Shown here: positions 33,713 to 43,296 of the stretch, one piece after another
Layout: every line of letters begins with the position of its first letter
Position numbering within the stretch: the stretch's first letter is position 1
NCBI GenBank assembly: GCA_902786515.1
Contig: CADADA010000014.1
Location: 1-64,000, forward strand
Reading direction: 5' to 3'
DNA: 64,000 bases
Origin: an uncultured Lachnospiraceae bacterium
GTDB lineage: Bacteria > Bacillota > Clostridia > Lachnospirales > Lachnospiraceae
Made by a program: the position numbers and the translations under genes
The notes under the pieces: model-generated
The model's database searches: none
Told to the model about the DNA's origin: nothing
Seen by the model: only the letters and a program-made list of their open reading frames with translations

Positions 33713-34255
33713 ATGGTTTATGCATTTTTAGCAGATGGATTTGAGGAAACAGAGGCAATTGCCGTAATTGACACGATAAAAAGAGGGGGCATTTCCGTAT
33801 GCACCGTATCTATAACGGAAGATAAAATGGTAAAAGGTTCGCATGACATAAGGATTGAGGCGGATGAAGTCATATCGGGGATTGATTTTGATAAGGCCGA
33901 TATGCTGTTCTTACCGGGTGGAATGCCGGGGACACTTAATCTTTTAAACTGTGAGCTTCTTACAGAACAGATTAAAAAGTTTAACACGGAAGGGAAAAAA
34001 CTGGCAGCAATATGTGCGGCTCCTTCGGTGTTTGGACAGCTTGGCATACTTAAGGGAAAAAAGGCTATATGCTATCCGGGATTTGAAGAAAAGCTGACCG
34101 GAGCACAGATAACCAATGAAAAAGTTGTGAAGGATGGAAATGTTTTTACATCAAAAGGCATGGGAACGGCAATTGATTTAGGACTTGAAATTGTAGCTGA
34201 ATATATGGGCAGAGGAAAGGCTGATGAAGTTGCAAAATCAATACAATATAAATAA
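33713..34255 (+). CDS. DJ-1/PfpI family protein
   Basis: The 180-residue protein is a full-length DJ-1/ThiJ member. The nucleophile Cys is at 101 in AAICAAPS, and the acidic partner is in DGFEETEA (about residues 8-15); LFLPGGMPG (about 65-73) is the conserved glycine-rich loop. Members are linked to oxidative or carbonyl stress, including glyoxalase or deglycase activities that are still debated. AAGGAGGAA precedes the ATG. The next gene overlaps its 3' end by 32 bases. Confidence 0.92.
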   Translation: MVYAFLADGFEETEAIAVIDTIKRGGISVCTVSITEDKMVKGSHDIRIEADEVISGIDFDKADMLFLPGGMPGTLNLLNCELLTEQIKKFNTEGKKLAAICAAPSVFGQLGILKGKKAICYPGFEEKLTGAQITNEKVVKDGNVFTSKGMGTAIDLGLEIVAEYMGRGKADEVAKSIQYK

Positions 34256-34889
34256 AGCGGCACGTATCGTTTTTTTGCTTTTATTTGCCTGTGTAGTGGT
34301 AAGCGGCTGCAAAAAAAAGAATTCTGTTGATTACAATAAATATGAATCAAAAGGGAGCGGCAGCATATCATATGATAATAATGATTTCGAAATTATGTTA
34401 AAAAACATTTTTTCCGGTACGGGAAAAGAAATTGATTATTTATCAGATGTGGACATCAAAGGAGACTGCACCGTGACTGTAGATTCGTCAGGGGTTGATA
34501 CGACAAAACCCGGAAGTTATATAGCGGTATATACCGTTTCAAAGGGAAATTTAACGGAATCAGAGCAGATAGAGGTAATTATAGAAGACGATGAAAATGT
34601 GCAGGATGATACTGATGAAACAGCGGTACCGGATAATTTTAAGAGTGAGGAAGTGATTTCGGACGGGGTACGTTATCCTGAAGAATCTGCCGGAACTGCA
34701 AAGATTACACTGTCAAATGGTGGTGTGGCACAGATAGAATGTACTACAAAGAGATATATAGTGAGTACGAGAACTGACAATTACGATGAACAAAGAGGAA
34801 ATCACAGATATAATATCAGCAGACTTATTATAACATTTAATACCGGAGAAGAACGTGTTTTGGAAACAATTCAAAAAAATATAGACTAA
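34224..34889 (+). CDS. Lipoprotein of unknown function
   Basis: The 221-residue protein has a lipoprotein signal peptide: positive start, hydrophobic core (about 15-25) and lipobox VVSGC with Cys29 as the lipidated residue. The mature part has a Ser/Gly/Asp-rich linker, a domain ending in GSYIAVYTVS (about 85-110) that resembles the Ig-like/DUF5011 fold, an acidic stretch (about 118-135) and a second small domain with IVSTRTDNYDEQRGNHRYNIS. No enzyme motif is seen. The start overlaps the DJ-1 gene, with AAAGG just upstream, indicating translational coupling. Confidence 0.82.
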   Translation: MKLQNQYNINKAARIVFLLLFACVVVSGCKKKNSVDYNKYESKGSGSISYDNNDFEIMLKNIFSGTGKEIDYLSDVDIKGDCTVTVDSSGVDTTKPGSYIAVYTVSKGNLTESEQIEVIIEDDENVQDDTDETAVPDNFKSEEVISDGVRYPEESAGTAKITLSNGGVAQIECTTKRYIVSTRTDNYDEQRGNHRYNISRLIITFNTGEERVLETIQKNID

Positions 34890-34910
34890 AATACGGTTTT
34901 ATGCTATAAT
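34882..34910 (+). promoter_or_regulatory. Promoter of the tig-clp cluster
   Basis: Extended -10 TGCTATAAT (TATAAT at 34905-34910) with a weak TAGACT -35 (34882-34887), 17-bp spacer, overlapping the lipoprotein stop codon. A CtsR or other heat-shock operator is not evident. Confidence 0.6.
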
Positions 34911-34981
34911 GCTATGATGTTGAAAAGTGTATGTGAAAAATAAATACAAGGCCTGTTAAAAGGGCAGACATGGAGGCAAAG

Positions 34982-36268
34982 ATGAGTTTTAAAGTTGAAA
35001 CGTTAGAGAAAAATATGGCAAAGCTTACAATTGAGGTGGAAGCTGATAAGGTTGAAAAGGCGATTCAGAAGGCTTATACAAAGCAGAAGGGCAAGTTTAA
35101 TGTGCCGGGCTTCAGAAAAGGCAAGGTACCTCGTAATCTTATAGAAAAGATGTATGGTGTTCAGGTGTTTTATGAAGATGCAGTTAATGATATGATTCCA
35201 ACTGCGTATACTGAAGCAGCAAATGAGAGTGGACTTGAGATAGTTTCCAGACCAAAGATTGATGTTGTTGAGATAGAGAGCGGTAAGAATTTTGTATTTA
35301 CTGCAGAGGTTGCTGTTAAGCCGGAAGTAACTCTTGGCGCATACAAGGGAATAGAAGTTCCAAAGACAGAGATTAGTGTTACTGAAGAAGAAGTTCAGGC
35401 AGATATTGACAGAGTAAGAGAACAGAATTCAAGAATGATTACTGTAGAGGACAGACCTGTACAGGATGGCGATATTACAAAGATTGATTTCAAAGGTTTT
35501 GTAGACGGAGAGGCATTTGAAGGTGGAGAAGGAACTGATTATCCATTGACAATTGGTTCACATACTTTTATTGACAATTTTGAAGAGCAGCTTATTGGCA
35601 AATCAATTGGTGAAGAGACAGAGGTAAATGTAACATTCCCTGAGGAATATCAGGCAGAAGAATTACAGGGTAAGCCGGCAGTGTTTAAGGTTACTGTAAA
35701 AGAGATTAAGTACAAAGAACTTCCTGAATTTGATGCTGATTTCGTACAGGATGTATCAGAATTTGAGACAGTTGATGAATATAAAGCTGATGTAGAAGCT
35801 AAGATAAAAGAGAGAAAAGAAAATGAAGCAAAGGTAGAAAAAGAAGATAAGGTAATCGAGAAGATTATCGAAGGTGCTACTATGGAGATACCTGAGGCTA
35901 TGGTAGAATTCCAGGTTGAGAATATGGTTGAGGATTATTCAAGAAGACTCCAGCAGCAGGGACTTTCTATCCAGCAGTACATGCAGTATACAGGTCTTAC
36001 AATTGATAAATTAAAAGAAGATATGAGACCACAGGCGGTTAAGAGAATTGAGAGCAGACTTGTTCTTGATGCAGTTGTTGCTGCTGAGAATATCGAAGTT
36101 ACAGATGAAGATATAGAGAAAGAGATAGAAGAGATGGCAAAGGCATATATGATGGAAGCTGATAAGCTCAAAGAATATATGGGCGATGCTGAGAAAGAGA
36201 ATATTAAAGCTGATATAGCTGTGAAAAAGGCAGCAGAATTCGTAGCAGCAGAAGCAGTAGAGGTATAG
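34982..36268 (+). CDS. tig: Trigger factor (ribosome-associated chaperone)
   Basis: The 428-residue protein has all three trigger-factor domains: the ribosome-binding domain with signature GFRKGKVPRN (about residues 43-52), the FKBP-type prolyl isomerase domain (about 150-235; DGDITKIDFKGFVDGEAFEGG region) and the helical substrate-binding C-terminal domain (about 240-428). It binds near the ribosome exit tunnel and helps nascent chains fold. The start is ATG 34982 behind TGGAGGC; an in-frame ATG at 34970 precedes that site. The order tig-clpP-clpX-engB is conserved in Firmicutes; a lon gene, often next, is missing here. Confidence 0.97.
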   Translation: MSFKVETLEKNMAKLTIEVEADKVEKAIQKAYTKQKGKFNVPGFRKGKVPRNLIEKMYGVQVFYEDAVNDMIPTAYTEAANESGLEIVSRPKIDVVEIESGKNFVFTAEVAVKPEVTLGAYKGIEVPKTEISVTEEEVQADIDRVREQNSRMITVEDRPVQDGDITKIDFKGFVDGEAFEGGEGTDYPLTIGSHTFIDNFEEQLIGKSIGEETEVNVTFPEEYQAEELQGKPAVFKVTVKEIKYKELPEFDADFVQDVSEFETVDEYKADVEAKIKERKENEAKVEKEDKVIEKIIEGATMEIPEAMVEFQVENMVEDYSRRLQQQGLSIQQYMQYTGLTIDKLKEDMRPQAVKRIESRLVLDAVVAAENIEVTDEDIEKEIEEMAKAYMMEADKLKEYMGDAEKENIKADIAVKKAAEFVAAEAVEV

Positions 36269-36282
36269 GAGGTGCTTAATTA

Positions 36283-36864
36283 ATGAGTTTGATACCTTAT
36301 GTCATTGAGCAGACAAGTAAAGGTGAACGTTCGTACGATATATATTCCAGATTATTAAAGGACAGGATTATATTTTTAGGCGAGGAAGTAAATGATGTTT
36401 CAGCAAGTGTTATCGTTGCACAGTTATTGTTCCTTGAAGCTGAGGATCCTACAAAAGATATTAATCTTTACATTAACAGTCCGGGTGGTTCTGTAAGTGC
36501 AGGATTTGCTATATACGATACGATGAATTATATTAAGTGCGATGTATCGACTATATGTATCGGTATGGCTGCCAGTATGGGTGCATTTTTATTATCAGGC
36601 GGAGCAAAGGGAAAGAGATATGCACTGCCAAATTCAGAGATAATGATTCATCAGCCTTTAGGCGGAGCACAGGGACAGGCGACTGAGATTAAGATTGTTG
36701 CAGAGCACATATTAAAGACAAAAGAGAAATTGAATTCTATTCTTGCAAAGAATACAGGTAAGCCTATTGAGGTTATTACCGCAGATACAGAGCGTGATAA
36801 TTATATGGATGCTTATCAGGCGAAGGATTATGGCCTTATTGACAGCGTTATAGAGGGACATTAA
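36283..36864 (+). CDS. clpP: ATP-dependent Clp protease proteolytic subunit
   Basis: The 193-residue protein is ClpP: catalytic Ser98 in GMAASMGA, His123 in MIHQPLGG, and an Asp in the later TERDNYM region (about 172). [10 protein letters not shown] forms the oxyanion/substrate strand. The short N-terminal propeptide ([24 protein letters not shown]) is typical. It forms a 14-mer that degrades substrates unfolded by ClpX, encoded next. AGGAGGTG lies before the ATG, 14 nt after tig. Confidence 0.98.
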   Translation: MSLIPYVIEQTSKGERSYDIYSRLLKDRIIFLGEEVNDVSASVIVAQLLFLEAEDPTKDINLYINSPGGSVSAGFAIYDTMNYIKCDVSTICIGMAASMGAFLLSGGAKGKRYALPNSEIMIHQPLGGAQGQATEIKIVAEHILKTKEKLNSILAKNTGKPIEVITADTERDNYMDAYQAKDYGLIDSVIEGH

Positions 36865-36912
36865 TATCACTATATAGATCAGTGTCGTTAAGTCGACGGA
36901 ATAGAGGAATGT

Positions 36913-38145
36913 ATGGCGAAAAATATAGACATGAATTGCAGATGTTCATTTTGTGGTAAAACACAGGAACAGGTTAGAAAAATAATTGCCGGACCTACCG
37001 GCGTGTTCATATGTGATGAATGTGTGGATGTATGCTCAGAGATAATGGATGAAGAATTTGATGACGACAACTACGAAGAAAAGTTTGACATCAATTTATT
37101 AAAACCTAAGGAAATAAAAGAATTTTTGGATGAGTATGTTGTGGGTCAGGATGAAGCGAAAAAAGTATTATCTGTTGCGGTATACAATCATTACAAGAGA
37201 ATCCTTTCAGAAAAGTCTCTTGATGTAGAAATTCAAAAAAGTAATATACTGATGCTCGGTCCAACCGGTTCCGGTAAGACGTATCTTGCACAGATTCTTG
37301 CCAAGATATTAAATGTTCCTTTTGCGATAGCAGATGCGACATCGCTTACAGAAGCGGGATATGTTGGTGAAGATGTTGAGAACATCCTGCTGAAGGTAAT
37401 TCAGGCAGCAGATTATGATGTCGAAAGGGCACAGTACGGTATCGTATATATCGATGAGATAGATAAGATAACGAAAAAGTCCGAGAATGTATCCATTACC
37501 AGAGATGTATCCGGTGAAGGTGTGCAGCAGGCATTATTAAAGATTCTGGAGGGAACGGTTGCGTCTGTTCCTCCACAGGGTGGAAGAAAGCATCCGCAGC
37601 AGGAGCTTATTCCGATAGATACAACCAATATATTATTTATCTGTGGTGGTGCTTTTGATGGCCTTGAAAAGATTATCGAGACGAGAATGGATAGAAAGAC
37701 GATTGGTTTTAATTCAGAGATATCAGATAACAGAGTAGAGGCAGATACAGCGCTCTTTGGAAAGGTTATGCCACAGGATTTAGTAAGATTCGGTCTGATT
37801 CCGGAGTTTATCGGACGTGTGCCTGTAACCGTTTCATTGTCAGCATTAGATGAGCAGGCTCTCGTAAAGATATTAAAAGAGCCGAAGAATGCATTGATAA
37901 AGCAATATGCCAAGTTACTTGAATTAGATGGTGTTACTCTGGAGTTTTCTGATGACGCTCTTGAGGAGATAGCGAAAGAGTCGTATGAGAGGAAGACCGG
38001 AGCCAGAGGCTTAAGAGCGATTATGGAAAATGTGATGAATGATATCATGTACGAGATTCCGTCAGATGAAACGATTAAAAAGTGTCTTATTACCAAAGAG
38101 GTTGTAGAGGGCACGGCTGAAGTTGAGGTAACAAGGAAAAAATGA
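36913..38145 (+). CDS. clpX: ATP-dependent Clp protease ATP-binding subunit ClpX
   Basis: The 410-residue AAA+ unfoldase has the N-terminal C4 zinc-binding domain (CSFC near 11-14, CDEC near 35-38), Walker A GPTGSGKT (about 116-123), Walker [10 protein letters not shown] (about 176-184), and the RGF-type pore and sensor regions of ClpX. It recognises tagged proteins and feeds them to ClpP. The next gene, engB, begins 4 bases before its end. The small leader between clpP and clpX has AGAGGA upstream of the ATG. Confidence 0.98.
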   Translation: MAKNIDMNCRCSFCGKTQEQVRKIIAGPTGVFICDECVDVCSEIMDEEFDDDNYEEKFDINLLKPKEIKEFLDEYVVGQDEAKKVLSVAVYNHYKRILSEKSLDVEIQKSNILMLGPTGSGKTYLAQILAKILNVPFAIADATSLTEAGYVGEDVENILLKVIQAADYDVERAQYGIVYIDEIDKITKKSENVSITRDVSGEGVQQALLKILEGTVASVPPQGGRKHPQQELIPIDTTNILFICGGAFDGLEKIIETRMDRKTIGFNSEISDNRVEADTALFGKVMPQDLVRFGLIPEFIGRVPVTVSLSALDEQALVKILKEPKNALIKQYAKLLELDGVTLEFSDDALEEIAKESYERKTGARGLRAIMENVMNDIMYEIPSDETIKKCLITKEVVEGTAEVEVTRKK

Positions 38146-38729
38146 TAATCAAAAATGTGGAGTTGGAGACTGTATGTGGTATAACAAGTACGCTCCCTGA
38201 AAATACAATGCCGGAGATTGCGTTTGCCGGCAAGTCAAATGTAGGCAAGTCTTCGCTGATTAACGGACTTATATGCAGGAAAGCTTTGGCGAGGACCTCA
38301 TCACAGCCGGGAAAGACGCAGACAATTAACTTTTACAATGTAAATAAAGAATTGTATTTTGTTGATTTACCGGGATACGGATATGCTAAAGTGTCAAAGG
38401 GAACTCAGGAAAAATGGGGCAGAATGATAGAAAAGTATTTGCAGACATCAAAGCAGTTAAAGGCAGTATTTTTGCTCATTGATATCCGTCATGAACCTTC
38501 TTCAAATGATAAAATGATGTACGACTGGATTGTGTACAATGGATACAATCCAATCATTATTGCAACAAAACTTGATAAAATAAAGAGAAGTCAGGTGCAG
38601 AAGAATGTTTCCATAATAAAAAAAGGTCTGGATGTCAGACCCGGTACGACAGTACTTCCGTACTCTGCCCTTACAAAGCAGGGCAGAGAGGAGATATGGG
38701 ATACAATCAGTGCATTAGTGACTTCATGA
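38142..38729 (+). CDS. engB: Ribosome biogenesis GTP-binding protein EngB (YsxC/YihA)
   Basis: The 195-residue GTPase has G1 GKSNVGKSS (about residues 29-37), a Thr-rich switch I ([16 protein letters not shown]), G3 DLPGYG (about 71-76), G4 TKLDK (about 145-149) and G5 SALTK. It assists assembly of the large ribosomal subunit. It overlaps clpX by 4 bases (ATGA), so translation is coupled. The last 23 bases overlap the convergent DUF4364 gene. Confidence 0.97.
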   Translation: MIIKNVELETVCGITSTLPENTMPEIAFAGKSNVGKSSLINGLICRKALARTSSQPGKTQTINFYNVNKELYFVDLPGYGYAKVSKGTQEKWGRMIEKYLQTSKQLKAVFLLIDIRHEPSSNDKMMYDWIVYNGYNPIIIATKLDKIKRSQVQKNVSIIKKGLDVRPGTTVLPYSALTKQGREEIWDTISALVTS

Positions 38730-39225
38730 TAAATGAGTATATGTCCTGACTGGATTCTTTCCAGTTATTACACATGGCAGCAGCATTTTCTTTGGTCGGA
38801 ACTGATATATTCAGTTCGATAAGAGTGCTTCTGCCTTCTTTTACCTGACAATGCACGATATAGTCCTGATTGGTTGATTTGTAATAATCAGCGATTGTGC
38901 CGACTTCATTACGAAGTTCATATTTATTCTGCATCAGAAAAGAATCCATATCATCCATAATCTTAGAAGGAATTCTGTTTACAAAGAATCCTAAAGTTTC
39001 TCCGCCATCAGACGTAATATGAAAGTAAGATGTATTTCTGATTGTTTCCACACTTATTAAATGAGAATCAACTAATTCAGATATAACCTTTTGTAATGTG
39101 AAATAGCTGGTATACTCATTGTCCAGAAAAAAGCTGGATAATTGGGCGTTTGTTAGTGGGAATTTAACCTTGTTAAGCATATATAGAATAATAAGTTTGT
39201 AAAGAGTGACGGATTCAAGTGCCAT
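38707..39225 (-). CDS. DUF4364 family protein
   Basis: The 172-residue protein opens with SVTLYKLIILYMLNKVKFPLT and contains a winged-helix-like N-terminal half (about 1-80: LTNAQLSSFFLDNEYTSYFTLQKVISELVDSHLI), then an alpha/beta half. This pattern fits DUF4364, a family widespread in Clostridia and probably DNA-binding; its role is unknown. It is the last gene of a reverse-strand unit: malic enzyme, TIGR01212 radical SAM protein, DUF4364, each overlapping the next. AAAGGAG lies 10 nt before the ATG. Confidence 0.87.
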   Translation of the reverse strand: MALESVTLYKLIILYMLNKVKFPLTNAQLSSFFLDNEYTSYFTLQKVISELVDSHLISVETIRNTSYFHITSDGGETLGFFVNRIPSKIMDDMDSFLMQNKYELRNEVGTIADYYKSTNQDYIVHCQVKEGRSTLIELNISVPTKENAAAMCNNWKESSQDIYSFIMKSLMH

Positions 39226-40141
39226 TTTGCCTAATCTCCTTTCCCTGAATAATGCAATTCTTTGATAAGTATTGATTAATCTTGTTTAAAACTGTTTTTT
39301 TATCAGCACTCCACATTGGAGCAACCAGTAACGCTTTGGGGCCATCACCGGTAAGACGGTGAATGACAATATCATCTCTCAGATTACTGATACATCTGCC
39401 AAGAATATTTACATAATCGTCAGTTTCCATAAACAAAAATGCATCGGGATAACGATAATAAAAATCTTCAAGGTCAGTTCCTTTTAATACATGAAGCAGT
39501 TGCAGCTTGATTCCATTTACAGGAAGCCGGTTTATATAACGTATGGTTTCTATGATATCATCTCCGGTCTCATATGGAAGTCCGATTATGGTATGAACAA
39601 CCACCATTACACCGATTTCATGCAGTTTGTAAACTGCATTGTCAAAGACGACATTATCATAACCGCGACGTATTAACCGTGCGGTTTCCTCATTAGAAGT
39701 CTGAAAACCCAGTTCGACAAAAACAGGTTTAACATTGCTTAACTCTTTTAAAAGTTCCATAACATCATCAGGGAGACAATCAGGCCTTGTGGCTATAGAA
39801 AGTGCGACCACATCAGGATGATTAATTGCTTCATAAAATATTTTGCTAAGATAACAGGCAGGTGCATACGTGTTAGTGTATGCCTGAAAATAAGCGATAT
39901 ATTTCCCGTCACTGATTTTATTTCTGACTTTTGATATGGCATATGTAATCTGTTCAGAGATGCTAAGCTCCGGAGAGGATGCAAAATCTCCGGAACCACC
40001 CCCGCTGCAAAATATACAGCCGCCAAAGCCTATCCTTCCGTCACGGTTTGGACAGGTTAATCCGGCATTGAGAGCAATCTTATATACTTTGCAGCCAAAT
40101 CTTTGTTTTAAATAATTATTTAGTCTTAATATTTGTTCCAT
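39215..40141 (-). CDS. TIGR01212 family radical SAM protein (YtqA-like)
   Basis: The 308-residue protein has a radical SAM cluster motif with the unusual wide spacing of this family: CPNRDG, then GGCIFC (about residues 30-45). FVELGFQTSNEETARLIRRGY (about 137-157) is the SAM-binding and core region shared with Elp3-like enzymes. Proteins of this family (YtqA, YhcC) are thought to modify tRNA or another substrate, but the reaction is not firmly known. It overlaps the malic enzyme gene by 26 bases and DUF4364 by 11 bases, so the three are translated together. Confidence 0.93.
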   Translation of the reverse strand: MEQILRLNNYLKQRFGCKVYKIALNAGLTCPNRDGRIGFGGCIFCSGGGSGDFASSPELSISEQITYAISKVRNKISDGKYIAYFQAYTNTYAPACYLSKIFYEAINHPDVVALSIATRPDCLPDDVMELLKELSNVKPVFVELGFQTSNEETARLIRRGYDNVVFDNAVYKLHEIGVMVVVHTIIGLPYETGDDIIETIRYINRLPVNGIKLQLLHVLKGTDLEDFYYRYPDAFLFMETDDYVNILGRCISNLRDDIVIHRLTGDGPKALLVAPMWSADKKTVLNKINQYLSKNCIIQGKEIRQNGT

Positions 40142-41294
40142 CAGGTTTGATATGATCCTTTACAGCTTTGCTCACAGCCTCGGCAACGTTAGGATTAAAT
40201 GCTTCAGGTAAGATGAAATCTTCATTAAGCATGTCATCCGGTACAAGATTTGCAATTGCGTTTGCTGCAGAGAGTTTCATTTCTTCAGTAATAATGCTGG
40301 CACGGCCTTCTAAAGCACCTTTAAAAATACCCGGAAATGCAACGACATTATTAACCTGATTAGGAAAATCAGAACGTCCTGTACCGACAACCTTTGCACC
40401 TGCAGCTTTTGCTTTATCAGGCATAATCTCCGGAACAGGGTTAGCCATTGCGAAAATAATAGGATCCTTCTTCATTGACCTTACCATGTCTTCGCTTACG
40501 ATATCAGGAGCGGAAACGCCTACAAATATATCCGCATCCTTAAGGGCATCGGCGAGAGTACCGGTTGCATTTGAAAGATTGGTAACTTCCGTCATCTGTT
40601 TCTGCATCCAGTTAAGTCCTTCGTAATCCTTGGAAATGATACCATTTTTATCGCACATGGTAATATTGTCAAATCCATAGGTAAGCAGCAGTTTTGTGAT
40701 GGCGATGCCGGCACTTCCTGCGCCGTTGACAACGATTTTGCAATCCTCTTTTTTGCGCCCTGTAACTTTAAGGGCATTAATGATACCTGCAAGTACAACT
40801 ATAGCAGTACCGTGCTGGTCATCATGAAATACAGGAATATCGAGAAGCTCGTTTAATCTTTTTTCGATTTCAAAACATCTCGGTGCAGAGATATCCTCAA
40901 GGTTAATACCACCGAAAGCAGGTGCAATATTAACGACGGTCTTAATGATTTCTTCTGTATCCTGTGTGTCAAGACAGATAGGAAAAGCATTTACATCTCC
41001 AAATTCTTTAAAAAGAACTGCCTTTCCCTCCATAACAGGCATCGCAGCACGGGCACCGATATTACCAAGTCCGAGTACCGCACTTCCATCGGAAACAACA
41101 GCCACGGTGTTGGACTTTATAGTATAACGGTAGGCTGCCTCAGGGTCTTTTTCAATTACCTTACACGGTTCTGCCACTCCGGGTGTATATGCTATAGCTA
41201 AATCTTCTCTTGAAGCAATCTTACATTTTGAAGCAGTACTTATTTTTCCATTCCACTGCTCATGAAACTGTAACGCTTTTTCATTGGTTGTCAT
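40116..41294 (-). CDS. NAD(P)-dependent malic enzyme
   Basis: The 392-residue protein is a short-form malic enzyme: malic N-terminal domain with YTPGVAEPC (about 32-40) and AVLGLGNIGARAAMPVMEGKA (the tyrosine and lysine loops), HDDQHGTAIV (about 155-164), then a Rossmann domain with VVNGAGSAGIA (about 186-196). It oxidatively decarboxylates malate to pyruvate. It lacks the phosphotransacetylase-like extension of MaeB. AGGAGGCG precedes the ATG. It is the first gene of the reverse-strand unit and diverges from rho. Confidence 0.95.
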   Translation of the reverse strand: MTTNEKALQFHEQWNGKISTASKCKIASREDLAIAYTPGVAEPCKVIEKDPEAAYRYTIKSNTVAVVSDGSAVLGLGNIGARAAMPVMEGKAVLFKEFGDVNAFPICLDTQDTEEIIKTVVNIAPAFGGINLEDISAPRCFEIEKRLNELLDIPVFHDDQHGTAIVVLAGIINALKVTGRKKEDCKIVVNGAGSAGIAITKLLLTYGFDNITMCDKNGIISKDYEGLNWMQKQMTEVTNLSNATGTLADALKDADIFVGVSAPDIVSEDMVRSMKKDPIIFAMANPVPEIMPDKAKAAGAKVVGTGRSDFPNQVNNVVAFPGIFKGALEGRASIITEEMKLSAANAIANLVPDDMLNEDFILPEAFNPNVAEAVSKAVKDHIKPDGTNIKTK

Positions 41295-41475
41295 AACAAC
41301 GCCTCCTAGATTTTTTTTCTATGAGATATAATAGCATATAATCTTTAAAATTTATACTATCATTTTTAAAAAAAATATTGTATAATGGAAATTGTGTGAT
41401 AATCTATTAATCTAAATTCTTAATTAATCCACAATGACAGAATGAAAGAATAATAATGGAAGAAAGGATAATTTC

Positions 41476-42861
41476 ATGATGAGAGAAAAACTTGCAAGCC
41501 TTCCCCTTAGTGAGGTTCGTGCGATAGCAAAAGGATTGGGTATTAAAAATATTACCACCACCCGTAAAGGCGAATTGATAGAAAAGATCTTAGAAGCAAG
41601 TAAGGATGATGGAGCTCGTGAGAGCAGCAATACGAATAATAGGGATGAAAATGTAAGAGATACCAAAGAGGTTAAAACAGAAAGAAAAGAGGATTCGGCA
41701 TCAAAGAATTATGAAATGGAGACTGCTAATCTTGACAGTGGAGTAATTGCTCATGGAATACTTGAAGTAATGCCTGATGGATTTGGATTTATAAGATGCG
41801 AGAATTTTCTTCCGGGTGATAATGATGTCTATGTTGCACCATCACAGATAAGAAAGTTCAATTTAAAGACGGGAGATATCCTTCACGGAAAAGTCCGCGT
41901 CAAGACACAGAATGAGAAGTTCGGTGCATTATTATTTCTGGAGTCAATTAATGATGAACATCCGTCAGAAGCAATAAAGAGAAAAAGCTTTGAAAATCTG
42001 ACTCCGATTTTTCCAAATGAACGTCTTTATATGGAGACAAAGAAAAGCAGTGTAGCGATGAGAATGGTGGATTTACTTGCACCTATTGGAAAGGGACAGA
42101 GAGGAATGATTGTATCACCTCCTAAGGCAGGTAAGACTACTCTTGTAAAAGAGATTGCAAAAGCAATCAAAGTCAATAATCCTGAAATGCACATGATAAT
42201 ATTATTGATTGATGAACGTCCCGAAGAAGTTACTGATATCAAAGAAGATGTTCAGGGTGATAATGTTGAAGTAATATATTCTACGTTTGACGAGCTGCCT
42301 GAGCATCATAAGAGGGTATCGGAGATGGTTATTGAAAGAGCAAAGAGACTTGTGGAATACAAAAAAGACGTTATAATTCTTTTGGACAGTATCACAAGAC
42401 TTGCGAGAGCATATAACCTTACAGTACCACCGAGTGGAAGAACATTATCCGGTGGTCTTGACCCTGCTGCGTTACATATGCCTAAGAGATTCTTCGGTGC
42501 AGCGAGAAATATGAGAGAAGGCGGAAGCCTTACCATATTGGCGACAGCACTCGTGGATACAGGAAGCAGAATGGATGATGTGGTATTTGAAGAGTTTAAG
42601 GGTACAGGTAATATGGAGCTTGTCTTAGACAGAAAACTATCAGAGAGAAGAGTATTCCCTGCCATAGACGTCGCAAAATCCGGAACAAGAAGAGATGATC
42701 TTCTTCTTACGAACAAAGAGGAGGAGGCAGTACTTCTGCTTAGAAAAGCTATATTTAGCAATGAGAAGAGTGACGATGCAATTGAAAAAATCATCGATAT
42801 GTTTGCAAAGACACGGAATAATACAGAATTTATGGAAATGGTAAAGAGAGTAAGACTGTAA
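41476..42861 (+). CDS. rho: Transcription termination factor Rho
   Basis: The 461-residue protein has a Rho_N (SAP-like) domain at residues about 1-45, a lysine/acid-rich linker (45-85), a cold-shock-type RNA-binding domain (about 88-160; GILEVMPDGFGFIR, then NDVYVAPSQIRKF), and the RecA-like ATPase core with PPKAGKTTLVKEIA (Walker A), LLIDERPEEVTD and the SGGLDPAALHMPKRF Q-loop/secondary RNA site. It forms a hexamer that terminates transcription. AAAGGA precedes the ATG, with a TATAAT box at 41381-41386. The order rho-rpmE-DUF1385-prmC-prfA is common in Clostridia. Confidence 0.97.
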   Translation: MMREKLASLPLSEVRAIAKGLGIKNITTTRKGELIEKILEASKDDGARESSNTNNRDENVRDTKEVKTERKEDSASKNYEMETANLDSGVIAHGILEVMPDGFGFIRCENFLPGDNDVYVAPSQIRKFNLKTGDILHGKVRVKTQNEKFGALLFLESINDEHPSEAIKRKSFENLTPIFPNERLYMETKKSSVAMRMVDLLAPIGKGQRGMIVSPPKAGKTTLVKEIAKAIKVNNPEMHMIILLIDERPEEVTDIKEDVQGDNVEVIYSTFDELPEHHKRVSEMVIERAKRLVEYKKDVIILLDSITRLARAYNLTVPPSGRTLSGGLDPAALHMPKRFFGAARNMREGGSLTILATALVDTGSRMDDVVFEEFKGTGNMELVLDRKLSERRVFPAIDVAKSGTRRDDLLLTNKEEEAVLLLRKAIFSNEKSDDAIEKIIDMFAKTRNNTEFMEMVKRVRL

Positions 42862-42869
42862 AAAAATGC

Positions 42870-43003
42870 TTGCAAAAATAAAAACGATGTGATATACTCT
42901 AGTAGTTGTCTAAAGGATAAAACTTACGGGGAATCATAACCGGTAAGTTGGTGATGGGTTTTTCCCGCAGAGATGATAGATATTTTACAGAGAGGTGAAT
43001 GAT
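42870..43003 (+). promoter_or_regulatory. Promoter and structured leader of the L31 gene
   Basis: TTGCAA (42870-42875) and TATACT (42893-42898), 17-bp spacer. The leader has AACTTAC (42921-42927) pairing with GTAAGTT (42943-42949), then GGGTTTTTCCC (42957-42967) as a small hairpin. This layout resembles an L31 ribosomal-protein leader, where L31 binds its own mRNA; assignment is by position and fold only. Confidence 0.6.
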
Positions 43004-43210
43004 ATGAGAGAAGGAATACATCCGGAATATTATCAGGCAAAGGTCGTTTGTAACTGTGGTAATGAATTTGTGACAGGTTCAACAAAGCCTGAGATTCATG
43101 TGGAGATATGTTCAAAGTGCCATTCGTTCTACACAGGACAGCAGAAAGCAGCTAAGGCTCGTGGACGTATTGATAAGTTCAATCGTAAATATGGTATTTC
43201 AGCAGAATAA
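43004..43210 (+). CDS. rpmE: Ribosomal protein L31 (zinc-containing form)
   Basis: The 68-residue protein opens with [20 protein letters not shown] and has the four cysteines of the zinc-binding (C+) L31 type: CNC near residues 16-18 and CSKC near 36-39. It bridges the two ribosomal subunits. ATG 43004 follows AGAGGTGA; an in-frame GTG at 42995 coincides with that site. A terminator follows, so it is a single-gene unit under its own promoter and leader. Confidence 0.97.
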   Translation: MREGIHPEYYQAKVVCNCGNEFVTGSTKPEIHVEICSKCHSFYTGQQKAAKARGRIDKFNRKYGISAE

Positions 43211-43224
43211 TATTTTTAAAGATA

Positions 43225-43256
43225 AGGTTGAGGTTATTTAATCTCAACCTATTTTT
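43225..43256 (+). terminator. Terminator after rpmE
   Basis: AGGTTGAG (43225-43232) pairs with CTCAACCT (43243-43250), followed by ATTTTT. Confidence 0.88.
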
Positions 43257-43296
43257 AAACTAATAAGAGTAGAAATATAGGAAGGAGGACCGACAT

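Noticed and set aside
34982..38729. A lon protease gene expected between clpX and engB
   Set aside because: clpX and engB overlap by 4 bases, so there is no room; lon is simply not in this cluster.
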